In this document: positions 46,980 to 57,668 of the stretch, one piece after another
How positions within the stretch are numbered: the stretch's first letter is position 1
Layout of the letters: every line of letters starts with the position of its first letter
Source of the DNA: Vanrija pseudolonga
Lineage: Eukaryota; Basidiomycota; Tremellomycetes; Trichosporonales; Trichosporonaceae
Direction of reading: 5' to 3'
Assembly: GCF_020906515.1 (NCBI RefSeq)
Contig: NC_085855.1
Coordinates: forward strand, 930,001-994,000
Length of the DNA stretch: 64,000 nt
The notes under the pieces: generated by a model
Databases searched by the model: none
The model's input: the letters and a program-made list of their open reading frames with translations, nothing else
What the model was told of the DNA's origin: nothing
Program-made: the position numbers and the translations under genes

Positions 46980-48693
46980 CTAGTGACACCAAGCTGGCGT
47001 GTCCCCCTTGCTGTCGCAGATCCACCTAAAGCTGCTCGGAAACTAGGGGCCAGTCAGCTGTCGCCCATGCCACTGCACCAACTTACAACATAGCCCCGCG
47101 CTCCGCGGTTAAAGCGTCCAAGTACGTCCACGACGTTGCCGAGCATTGCGTTGCCGACCAAGTTCCGGCGAGCATACACAAACGATTGCAGCGCCATCCG
47201 GGACAGGTCGGCATCGGTCAGCTGCCGCAAGACAGCTTCGATCTGCGCGGCCGGCACCGCATCGGCAGTCTTTTGCAGACGCACAGTAAGCTTGGACAGC
47301 TCGCTGTGCTCGACATCCGGCTGCACAGTCGCCACAATGCATCCAGAGAGCATGGCTTCGGCCATCCGGGTGTCAACAGTGCCGTCCTGCCATCCTTCAA
47401 ACTAAACACAAGTTAGCTCATATCATCATGTAAAAGGCCACTTACAAGACAGACACCAGACTTTGCCAAGTCCGATGCACGTCGTTCTTCATACTTGCTC
47501 CACCACTTCGAGAACGCAGATGATTCCTCGAAGGGATCTTCGTCGCTGCGAAGTACACGTGCAGGGGGGCTGGGGGCTGTAGAGTCTGCGGTGTCAGAGG
47601 GACCACTAGGCTCGACCCACGGCTGCTGAGGACGTATTGTCGGCCCCTCGGCATCTTGGGCCACTCTCGTTTTGGGGTTGTGGGCCGTGGGATGTACGTG
47701 ACTACCCGCAAAGCGCGGCCACGGGTACGAGGGTTGAATACATGGTGGCTGTGGGGAGTGAGCTTGGGATGAAACGAGTCGCTTACTCGGCCTGGCTGTC
47801 AGCTCCTCCACACGGTGTTGACTCACTGCAGGCAGAATGTGCGCCAGTAGACCCATCTCCCAGTTGGATCCCAGGCGCTCCACCATGGCTTCATAGGCCA
47901 AATCCTGGGAGAGCAGGGCTTGAGGGTCGGCTGTCAACGTGATCTGGGCTGTCAATCCAAGCGCAACCTTCGCCCTTACGTTTGCTCGCGCGTTGACGAC
48001 GGGCCGTCGCTGAATATGGGCCCCTATTTGGCTGCATGTCAGTGTTGTAGAGATGCAGGGCTCACTTGATCACCGTGGAGTCGGGACACGCTGAGCTGAG
48101 CTCGGTATCGTCTGGGATGTGAGCGCAGCACAGAATGCAGCCTCACCGTTGCCGATGCGCCATAGGATGCGCCTGCAACCTGCATCTTTGAGGTTCTCAG
48201 CCAACCCAAGAGAGCCATTCCATGATGGGGAGAATGGCGCTACGGCTTTGACATTGACCGCTGTTGACCGCTCGAGCAGCCGGTACGTGTAGAGTGCTGC
48301 TGGTATTGACGACGAGTTGTCTGCTGGCGTCAGTTCAGATCGGAGGAGAGAGTTGCCGACTGACATGGGAGGTCTGGGTGGGGTCAGCGGAATGAGCTCT
48401 GCGATGGACGCACCAATGAAGAGGAGAATGTCGAGCGGCTCCTGGCCTTGCTGCTTTGACAATGGTGGGTGGTCGTCGGGAGCTGGCCCTCCAGCATACC
48501 ACGAGGGGAACCCGTATGCGTGGGCTGCAACATTAGCGCGATACACACACTCCCCGCACTCACGATCCTGCTCGCGCTTCCAATCTGGGACCACGGGCCG
48601 GTTGAACAACGCCCACAAGTAGGCAGCCGTGAGGATGACGACGGAGAGGCCGAGCAGGAGGGGCGACGGGCGCGGGAAGGATGTCAAGAACAT
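46980..48693 (-). CDS. Type II membrane protein, possible Golgi glycosyltransferase
   Basis: The start MFLTSFPRPSPLLLGLSVVI begins a single N-terminal membrane segment of about 22 residues followed by WALFNRPVVPDWKRE, a type II signal-anchor as in Golgi glycosyltransferases. A luminal domain of about 480 residues follows. Its C-terminal part resembles a GT-B nucleotide-sugar half-domain: FEGWQDGTVDTRMAEAMLSGCIVAT, then LQSFVYARRNLVGNAMLG. The final exon was placed by a strong GTAAGT donor with a CTGAC branch and TAG acceptor (introns near 47040-47090). It encodes a Trp/Cys-containing end, FRWICDSKGDTPAWCH, before the stop at 46980. Without that intron, the frame would stop at 47054. I cannot name the donor or acceptor sugar. 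Family assignment is tentative; the gene itself is well supported. Confidence 0.72.
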
Positions 48694-50453
48694 GCCGTGC
48701 GTCGAGAGCAGCTTGGCGGCTTTGCCTTCTCCTGCTCGCGATTTACAGCAATGCAAAGATGGGGTTTTTGGATGCGATGCAAGAGCGTTGCTGCGCGCCA
48801 AGAAATGACCACGCAACTAGACGCGGCGCAGCAGGTCCAACTTTGTAGTGGAACCGTGGGGCTCCACAGTGGCAACGTTGTGGGCGTCACTCACAAATGG
48901 CAACGCGGTGTGGTCAGAAAGTCAATCCACGAGTCCTGCATTTATGCATTCTGCGTGCTTTGTCGTCCCCCTACGTGAGCCCATCGTGGCATTCTGTTTG
49001 ACCTCACAGGTTTGGGACGGCGTAGTACCGCTCACTCTTCAAATTGCTTAGATCGGCGACCTCTTGCCGCCCACCGTGGCGGCTGGGTATCGAGTCTCGA
49101 GATGAGTGCGAGTATGCGAGTGTGAAGGGCCTTTTGGGTCGCTTATTCGACAAAAAAAAGGTGGTACTGCGCCCCGAAGTTGATTTAACACCACTGCTTA
49201 TCACTCTCCTGCCCTCGAGTTGTACAAGCATGTCTTTTTCGTGGAACTTGACGAACGACTGGCCCACGCACAACACTGATAAACTCGCGGCCTCTCATTC
49301 ATGAGCCACTCCCATTCGATATCTTCTACTGGATCGATATCTTACTTGATCGATATCTTCTACTTGAAAAGAAATAATGTACATGTCTGTGAAACAACGG
49401 CGTAGTGCCTATCTGATCGAATGTGCCGGCCATAGCTCAAGGCAGGGTTCAGGTCCTGAGGAACGCTCCTTTAGAACGACAGTCCGCGCAATTATCTATC
49501 TGTATCTGAATAGCCGCCTTGCAGGGTACATGTTTTGGGTACAACCTGATATTTTAGTCAGAATAGAGGGTCAGAATCTGGTCTAGGTGCTGACTATGAA
49601 AGAGAATGCAGCCAAAGAGGGAGGTGATAAATGTCACATGCAATCGTGGTCTGAGGTTGATAGGCCTACACCCCATCGCTCTCCTCTCGGTCTAAGGCTG
49701 TCAGTAAGGCGGCAACTCGGACTGATGCTCTGAACAAATCCTCTCAAGGAACCTCGGCAAGACATGGATCTCGCGAAGAACTTGCAGGTTTACTGCAGTT
49801 ACCTTCCGATCTCATCGACGTGAGACGGCGTTGGCGTGTCGGTCAGCCTCTGACTCATGAACGGGCGCTGTAGATGGCAGGCTTGCTCGACAATGTATCC
49901 TATCGCATTTGCAACTCAGGTAACGAGTTAGCAAGACCGTGGAAGGTGGCGACAAGGCCTGTGCAGACCAAGATAAAGATATGGCGTAACTCAAGGTTAA
50001 CGCACGGCCACATCGATCAACCCGAAGCCACAGGAGGTAGTCACCGAGATGAAGTGCCGCAACACACTGCAGGCGTGCAACTCTATCCCATGCCCCCCGG
50101 CCATGAACTTCTGAACATTCTTTGCATTGTGCTCAAGCCCCGAGAAGAACTGGGTTGAAAAAGACTCCTCGTGTGGATATAATACAACAAGCCGTTGGGG
50201 GAGGAGGAGTATGGAGACATGGAATGACAAGACGCCAAGGGAGAGGCCCTTGAGTGAAAGGTAAGCACCGTGGTTGTTTCGATGGGTGGAGAGGGAGAGC
50301 GATTGAACATTTTCTAGTGGACGGGGACGGTCGGCTTGGACGACGACAAGTCATGACGGGGATGGCTCGGCGACTCGGGCACAGTGAGGAGCCTACGCGA
50401 CTCCCACGCGCCGCAGATGTGTCTACGAGGTCAGTTACATTCTAGAAAGTAAC
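48694..50453. other. Intergenic spacer with no supported gene
   Basis: About 1.76 kb between two minus-strand genes. It holds a small repeat cluster at 49316-49368. A plus-strand open segment near 49690-49870 reads plausibly (for example SREELAGLLQLPSDLIDVRR) but has no start, splice or family support. The left part is probably the promoter of the type II membrane protein gene. Confidence 0.55.
49316..49368. repeat. Threefold TCGATATCTT repeat
   Basis: Three near-identical units with core TCGATATCTT, 16 to 19 bp apart. Each contains the palindrome ATCGAT or GATATC, so units also pair with one another on the opposite strand. The cluster is AT-rich and noncoding. Confidence 0.7.
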
Positions 50454-52646
50454 TCACCGCTTGCCATTGCCAGCGCCCTTCTCGTCGATGCGACACTTGC
50501 GAGAGCAGAAAGTAAGGCCACACTTGCGACAGTTTGGGAAGTTGACACCAGACGCGTTACAGACGCTGCAAGTGACATGCTTGGTGAGAGCGCTTGCGAG
50601 CTCCAGTGCAGCAAGCTCGGGGTCGATGGCGGCAACAGGCTGGTCAGGTTCGAAAGGCAGCCTGCGGGTCGAGGGTGGAGATGGCATTCGGTGAGCCCCA
50701 AGCTGAGGAGAGGACGCGACGGCGCGTAGAGGCCTGGAGTCAGTCTCCTTGCTTCGGCGAATAGACAGAGGAGCTGGGATAGGTCCACGCTCTGGAACCG
50801 GTGATCCCTCTGAGACCGGCGACGGAGGCGAGACGTTTGCCGATGGGGGCGACATCGACCACTGGTTCAGGGATGGCCACCACGCCCCATTGCTACTTGT
50901 CTTTCTCGCTTGAGCGAGGACGATACGGTCCTGCGAGCGTTGCACCTGACGCAGCTGCGAGAGGGCTCTAGGGGTCTCCTGAGCGTGGTCGATAACGGGA
51001 GGCTCGCGAGAAAGAGATGCCAGGGATGCAGTTGACTTGCAAGGGGTTAGCAGCATCCTTGATGAGTGGATGGTGCTGTCGGCAAATGAGAAGATTGACG
51101 TCTGCGAATGCTTTCGCCGGTGTTTCACGGGAGAAGCGCGATCCAACGGGAATGGGTACGCATCGAGTTCTGCTTGCGGAATCGGACTTCCACCCGTGGC
51201 CTTGAGGACGATGTTGAGGCGGCGGTAGGCCTGGTGAATCAGGTCGTCGGCGACCTCCATTCCGCTTGGACCCTGGCGGATGACCGCCTTGAAGGATTGC
51301 TCGGCAGCCAGAGGGGAGGACGTCAAGCCACGCTGGCCGTTAGCTGCGCCGACGGCGTAGACTTACGATGTAGTGGGCCATCAGCAAGACAGCGTTGCGC
51401 TTCATGAGAGTCTCTTTGCTGAAGTCGGATGTCGACTTGAGGAGGGGAAGCTCGAGCAGCTTCTCAGTGACCGCGCGGCCGAGGTGCCATGCGTTCCGGC
51501 CCTTCTGACTATCGCCATGAGGCTTGAGGGCCCAAGGCAGCTGAGCGGGTGTGATGGGAGGCAAGAACACCGGGTCGTGGCGCTGAATGTGTCCGTGCCG
51601 GTAGAGGTGGAGGAGAGGGAGTAGCAGTTCATACTGTGATTGTCAGCCACGTAGGACAAATCACTCACCAGAAGCTTGATCTTGTTTGAAGGACTGTCAT
51701 CTCCGTGGGGTGTGTGAATGACGAAGGAATCGGCGGTCGTTGAAGAATGACTCGAAGCGGCAACAGCATGGCTGCGAGGCTCGACGGCCTCGGGGGCTGC
51801 AGCGCGCCTCTTGCCCTTGAAGTCGACGACGAGCACGTCGTCCTCGTCGTCGGTGCTATCCTGGTCCTTGAACTTTGGTTCTGAGCGAACAATGTGTCGC
51901 TCGCTCTCAATGATCCAGCCAAGGCCGAGAACCAGCCAGCCTCCAGCTTTACCAGAGCCTTCTACATCCCGAACGGCGCGTTTGCCATCGGTCGGGATGC
52001 CCCAGCCCTGTGAGACTAGCCTCGGCATTGCAGGGCGTTCTACGGGCGAAGTGGGAGCGGAGGCAGTGGAACGGAAGAGTGAAGTGAACCACGAGGACGA
52101 CGGCGGAGATTGAGAGTCATCGATTGACGACTTGCGGCTCGGAGGAGGTGAGGCTTCGGGGTCGGGTTGAGCCAAGCTGGATCCACGGACGAGAAGATTG
52201 CCGAGAGCCAGACAGGCAGTGGGAGAAGCGTACGGCGGAAGGGCTGCAGTTGCGTAGTACTTGGCTGCAAGGGAAGGCTGGTGTGCGATGAGGGCGGTCT
52301 GTACAGTGTGAGCAAGAGTGGTAGGGTGATTACTCGCCTGTGCATCCCACATCAACGATCCTTCGTCTACGTCACTGTGGGTGTCGTCTCCATCGTCGTC
52401 TGCATCGTCGACGGTGTCGTCACGAACGTGGCCAGAGTCGCTCTCGTCACCGTCCTCGCTATCGCTATCGGACGGGGCTTTGGCGTCCGAGGTGAGGCCG
52501 ATAAGGCGGGCGAGCTGGGCGAATGACCTGTTCTGGCGGAGGGCCCGCGGTAGGGGGAGGAGGGAGTTGGCGTGGGAGTGGAAGGCGGGGCTGGGGTCGC
52601 CTATACGAGGCGGCTTGGGCTTTGGTATAGTGGACGAGGAGCTCAT
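50454..52646 (-). CDS. Unrecognised protein with C-terminal cysteine-rich zinc-binding motif
   Basis: I do not recognise this protein. Two long exons joined at 51366-51333 (34-nt intron) plus at least one more intron near 51631-51667 give roughly 680 residues. The N-terminus starts MSSSSTIPKPKPPRIGDPSP. It has an Asp/Glu-rich block (about residues 55-95), helical segments suggesting TPR/Sel1-like repeats (LAAKYYATAALPPYASPTACLALGNLL, cited in part), and long Ser/Pro-rich linkers. The C-terminus has six closely spaced cysteines in the pattern CSVCNASG, CRKC, CSRKC, which would bind one or two zinc ions, followed by DEKGAGNGKR. No membrane segment or signal peptide. The SP/TP density suggests kinase regulation. 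A role in signalling or nuclear scaffolding is possible but unproven. Confidence 0.75.
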
Positions 52647-55541
52647 TCGGCGATTGGGTGCACGTGCCGGGGTGGTGTGTTGGTAGGGTGGTAGAGATGG
52701 GGTGGTGGAGTGTCACGGAACGTGGGTGGGTAGAGAGGCGTGAGATGCGACTCTGTATGTGTGGACAAGGAAGAGGTCGAGTGGGATTGGTGTTTGCTAC
52801 TCGTGCTTGCGCAGCTTTGAGATGTTTGTAGTCAAGTGGGGGGAGAGTTGAAAGCGAGGAAGCGAGCAAGGTTGGATTGTTGCAACAGATTTAAAGCAAA
52901 GGAAGAATTGAGTGCGCGATTGATGCAGCGACAGGCGGCGTGGGTGGCATACAGCATCACACCTCGATGATATCCAGATTTCGGTGGGTGGTGGTGGGCA
53001 GGCAGCCAGCCAGGCAAGCCAGGCAGTCCCAAGGTACGCACCAGAGCGACGCCGCCGCCGCCGCCGTGTATCCCTTGGCTTGTCGGCCTCGGTCCCTGAC
53101 ACTTGCCCTTGGCCCAACCACTTTGCCCTTTCTGCGCGCGCTCATCTTCGGCTCGCCGCTCAGTTGCTGCGCGCGCATTTCGTCTTGCCAGTGAGTGGCC
53201 AATGGTCCTCTGAGCTTGCCGCTCACATGCCCTCTGCCCCCGCCGCAACCTCTGTCGCACCGGCGTGCCGATACCCATGCAACCTACGTGCATGCGCCCA
53301 ACGCCGACTGACCGGCCTCGAAGCTCGACGGGGGCGTCGGAGACTAATTCGCACCTTGTGGCCCATACCTGTCTCGTGTGTGTCGTGTGCGGTGACTTGT
53401 TGTCTCCGTGTGCCTCCTCTGTTGCGACCTAGTCTCTGGCCTTATGCCGCCCCCGGCCCCCCCCCGCGCCGAGTGGCGGCCTAATCTTGTGTCGCTGCAA
53501 TACGACCGTAGCCAGATTGAAAGCCTGAACTAGTCGGAACAGAGCATTCCAAACCCACTCGACGTGGCCCAAGGCAAAACAGGCGAGACAGACCTTTTGC
53601 ATTCCTCGCGCTGCATAATCTTACCCTTCAGTCACATTCCATTACAGCATGCTCAAAACAGACCAGTACCCGCAGCTCGTCCAGCTGCGTATGCGACGGT
53701 TTGGAATGGTGCAAGCCTCACCGGCAAGCCTCGCCAAGGCCCGTAGCGCCGCTGTTTGTAAACTCTGATCCAAAGCCCAGGGGCCAGGCTTCGCATCAGC
53801 GACGCCTCGGAATTCATGGCGCAGGTCGTCTGCCCTTGGAGGTCCCTTCGTGATATCGCCAGTTCGCATCCGACATTGCCATCGTCGCACCAAGCCCGTG
53901 AGATGGAGTCATCTGAGTGGTTGATGGCGGTCACAAGACCACTTTCAAGCTTTGTTGACGCCAGTCTTCTTCGGCTTCTCCGACTTTCAGCCTACTCTGG
54001 TCCCTTGCGTGCGCTAGTACAGTGGCGAAACAGCACGGCACGGCACGCCCGCACGGCACGGCGGCGGCGCCGTAGGTGCTCGTGCGACCGACCGACACAA
54101 ACCTGCTTACCGTGCGGCGGCCACGGGTCACGGTCGCGGTCACTGTCACAGTCACGGATCGGCAGTCGTCTGGGCGACATTGACAGGGGTATGAAAAGCT
54201 GCCGGAAGCCCACTCTCTGGATGGTTACGTAGAGTGCGTCATCCGCACTGGGCACCGTTTGAGCAATCTCGCCTCTGCGGCCATCAATTGCTTCCTATCT
54301 CGTTCTCGGCAGCAGTCTCCATGTTACAACTTGGTCTCACAACCCCACTACTGGGTGGCCGGCCACTGGCCCGGAATCATGCCTTGGCTCCGGAATCACA
54401 CTCCGGCGCGTCTGGGAATGCGGATACGGGCTGCAAAACGCTGGCGACTCCTCGGAGGCTGAAGCTTGTTTGTGCCTTTGTCGAGCTCAACTGATCGCCG
54501 TCTCGTCCCAATACTTTAATAAAGTGGTGGTTGCCGCTGCCTCCCAACGGCGTATACAGGGAGAACACTGACATGGCGCCCGGCTTCCTTGGCCTCAAAA
54601 GTCGTTCTGGTTTGAAGATTGGTTCACCCGCCAGTTTATCCTCTCTCTTTCCTTGTGGTGAGTGAGACATGGCGCTGCCACCATGGGTTGAAGAGCGCAG
54701 AGGCGGAACAACCATGTTCTCTGCGTCCTGCCACGAGGATGGCAGGCGCGTAGTGGCGCTGCCGGCGCTGTCGCGCTGTCCTTGGTGCCATGCACTTGCC
54801 ACGAGGCAGATGGAAGGACCTCCGGACCTTTGGCGTCTAGCGTCTCGGAGGCAGCTGCCAATGGCAAGACCTGGAATTTGTGCGGGGCATCGGTGACAAC
54901 AGAGTCCTAACTCGATCTCTTGGTTCTGCGGACTCGACTTTGCAGAAGACACTGACCGCCGAGGAGGTCGGGGCAGGCAGGTGTAATCTTTGCCCGTTGT
55001 CGCTGGCCCATGCCATTGGCTCGTTTGTGGATGACTTCCTGACTCCGTCGACTCCGTCCTGGCCATCCTGGGTGCCTCGGAGCAATCCGCCAACCACAAT
55101 GGGCCCATCCGATACGGCCGCACGGGGCCCCCGCATCTCTATCATGATTTAATGACGTGTGTCGCATTATCACTGCTAAGGGTTGGATTTCCCTATGCCA
55201 TTGCCGCACCAGCACCTGAGTTCAGAGTGACGCGCGCCGCGGCGGAGGGCCGTCCGAGCCAGTCAGGCCGTCAATCAGAGGCCACGCCGCCCCTCGCAGC
55301 CCCGTTCCCAGCCAGCCTGCAGCCTGCCAACGCATCCACCCACCTCGTGCCCAACCTGCCTGCCCAGCCTGCCTGACTTTCGCCCCTGGCTCGCTGGCTG
55401 GCTGGCAGTCGCCCACCCCCAACGATACGCCCCCCCCCCCCCCCCCATCCCAACTTACTTTCCATCGTCTTCCCTCTTCTCTCTCCTCACTACCTCTCTC
55501 TTCATCCTTCTTACTCTCAATCCTAAAAAAAACAACCAACA
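52647..55541. other. Long spacer upstream of enolase
   Basis: About 2.9 kb with no supported gene. A 248-codon minus-strand open frame (54377-55123) shows no family motif, and its composition looks like chance in GC-rich DNA. Part of the spacer is tetramer-repeat and CCG-rich (about 53000-53060). The last 250 bp form the enolase promoter and leader: CCAG/TGGC tetramers, a 17-C run, then a long CT-rich tract and an A-rich stretch directly before the ATG. Confidence 0.55.
55430..55446. repeat. Seventeen-C homopolymer in the enolase leader region
   Basis: A run of 17 C residues, 96 bp upstream of the enolase ATG, followed by a CT-rich tract of about 60 nt. Pyrimidine-rich tracts near the transcription start are usual in highly expressed fungal glycolytic genes; the pure C run is extreme and likely length-variable. 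Confidence 0.85.
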
Positions 55542-57478
55542 ATGTCTGTTGTCACCAAGGTCCACGCTCGCCAGGTTCGTGCACTCCCCTAGCGCATAAC
55601 GCTGCCATGCTTGACTCCCACTCCCACACCTTGCTCGATGCCAATGGCGTCATAGTCTTCCCTCCCACCAACGTGCTTGAGCTCGAGCTAACACTGTCTC
55701 TCTCAGATCTTCGACTCGCGAGATGAGTATCATTCTGCATGACTTGGAGGCCCAGTGCCAGACGTTCTATGTGCTCGCTCGGGCACTGGCCTCCAGCTCG
55801 CCCTTGTCCATGCTTCCTATGCTGACATTGACGCCTTCCTCCCGCCCCATTCCTTGAACTGCTTCTTGCTATCTGTCGCCTGCTATCCTGCGATTGACGA
55901 TCTTACGCAACCCCACTGTCGAGGTCGACCTCTTCACCGAGAAGGGTGAGCTTCATTGAGAACAGGGAGGAACAGTGCCCTAACACCACAGGCCGCTTCC
56001 GCGCTGAGGTCCCCTCGGGTGCCTCGACCGGCGCCCACGAGGCCGTCGAGCTCCGTGACGGCGGCAAGGACTACGTTGGCAAGGGTGTCCTCAAGGCCGT
56101 CGAGAACGTCAACAAGGTTCTCGGCCCCGCCCTCGTCGAGTCCAAGCTCCCCGTCACCTCGCAGAAGGAGATCGACGACCTCCTCATCAAGCTTGACGGC
56201 ACCCCCAACAAGGGCAAGCTCGGCGCCAACGCCATCCTCGGTGTCTCGATGGCCGTTACCGAGGCCGGTGCCGCCGACAAGGGCCTTCCCCTCTACGCCT
56301 ACATTGCCCAGCTTGCCGGCGTCCAGGAGCCCTTCATCCTCCCCACCCCTGCCTTCAACGTCATCAACGGTGGCTCGCACGCCGGCAACGCCCTTGCCTT
56401 CCAGGAGTTCATGCTCCTCCCCACCGGCGCTTCGTCGTTCACCGAGGCGCTCAAGATGGGTTCGGAGACTTACCACGCCCTCAAGAAGGTCATTGTTAAG
56501 AAGTACGGCATCGACGCCGTCAACGTCGGTGACGAGGGTGGCTTCGCCCCCAACGTCTCCGGCGCCGAGGAGTCGCTTGACCTCCTTACCGCCGCCATTG
56601 AGGCTGCCGGCTACGCCGGCAAGGTCCAGATTGGCCTCGACGTTGCCTCGTCCGAGTTCTACAAGGACGGCAAGTACGACCTTGACTTCAAGGTGAGTTC
56701 ACCGAGTAGGAGACGTGGAGGTCGTGTCAAATCGACACTCCTACTGTTCGCGCGGCGTGTCCCGAGTCCCGTACTAACAACAACCCAGAACCCCAACTCG
56801 GACCCCTCCAAGTGGCTCTCGGGCGCCGAGCTCGCCGAGCTCTACCACCAGTACTCTGACAAGTACGACATTTGCTCGATCGAGGACCCCTTCCACGAGG
56901 ACGACTTCGACGCCTGGGCTCACTACATGACCACCGCCAAGATCCAGATTGTCGGCGACGACCTCCTTGTCACCAACCCCCTCCGTATCAAGACTGCCAT
57001 TGAGAAGAAGGCTTGCAACGCCCTCCTTCTCAAGATCAACCAGATCGGTACCATCTCGGAGTCCATCCAGGCGTAAGTTGCCTCAATTGCATCGTCCTCG
57101 GCTATTCTAACCAGCTCGCAGCGTTCAGCTCTCGCAGTCGGCCGGCTGGGGTGTCATGACCTCGCACCGTTCGGGCGAGACCGAGTCCACCTTCATTGCC
57201 GACCTTGCCGTTGGTCTCCGCACTGGGTGAGTTCCCTTTGCTTTGTTAGTGATGCCTCGCTAACCGTACCAGTGAGATCAAGACCGGTGCCCCCTGCCGC
57301 TCGGAGCGTGTTGCCAGTGAGTTGCCCACACAACCTTCAACCATTCAAGTTACTGACACCATCCTCAGAGTACAACCAGCTTCTCCGCATCGAGGAGGAG
57401 CTCGGCGACAAGGCCATCTACGCCGGCCCCAAGGGTCTCTCGAAGGGCACCACCGCCCCCGCCCTCCACTCCGAGTAG
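55542..57478 (+). CDS. ENO1: Enolase
   Basis: Glycolytic enolase (EC 4.2.1.11), about 440 residues. Start [17 protein letters not shown], then [21 protein letters not shown] with the mobile-loop serine, [40 protein letters not shown], the metal ligand region [18 protein letters not shown] with the catalytic lysine, and SHRSGETE. Codons end almost always in C or G, a mark of very high expression. Exon 1 is 33 nt. Exon 2 is only 16 nt (55707-55722, IFDSR plus one base). The following intron must run 55723-55906 to keep RGNPTVEV in frame, and begins ATGAGT and ends TTAC rather than GT and AG. Later introns are ordinary GT-AG. Confidence 0.97.
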
Positions 57479-57577
57479 ATGTAGATAGTTGGCACCTCGT
57501 GTCGAGTGAATGAGATATGAAGCTGTTATCTGATGCGTTGCTGGCCAAACCGGGCGGTTGACTTGTCCAAAGCCAAA

Positions 57578-57611
57578 TCACGTGACCAAAGTCGCGTCAT
57601 GTTGAACGCGT
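57578..57611. promoter_or_regulatory. TCACGTGA and ACGCGT boxes upstream of POLD3
   Basis: The 190-bp spacer between enolase and the polymerase subunit gene holds TCACGTGA (57578-57585) and ACGCGT (57606-57611), 58 bp before the start codon. ACGCGT is the MBF/MCB element of replication genes in fungi, which suits a DNA polymerase delta subunit. Function is inferred from motif and position. Confidence 0.5.
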
Positions 57612-57668
57612 CGAGTTGCTTTCGTCCACTCAACTCTGTCATTCATCACATTACCGTCACGCACGCAC

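Noticed and set aside
47054-47090. Stop at 47054 as the end of the type II membrane protein
   Set aside because: It follows directly after a strong GTAAGT donor. Splicing to the TAG acceptor gives a Trp/Cys-rich tail and a nearby stop, which is more plausible.
54377-55123. 248-codon open frame on the minus strand
   Set aside because: No domain, no clear splice context, and composition as expected from chance in GC-rich spacer DNA. Kept only as a note in the spacer entry.
55723-55906. Minor-spliceosome (U12) assignment for the enolase AT-AC intron
   Set aside because: The donor ATGAGT lacks ATATCCTT. A TTCCTTGAA at about 55851 resembles a U12 branch, but it lies about 50 nt from the 3' end, too far for that class. 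U2-type AT-AC fits better.
55934-56476. 180-codon open frame antisense to enolase
   Set aside because: It is a shadow of a strongly codon-biased gene: C/G-ending codons suppress stops on the opposite strand. No family motif.
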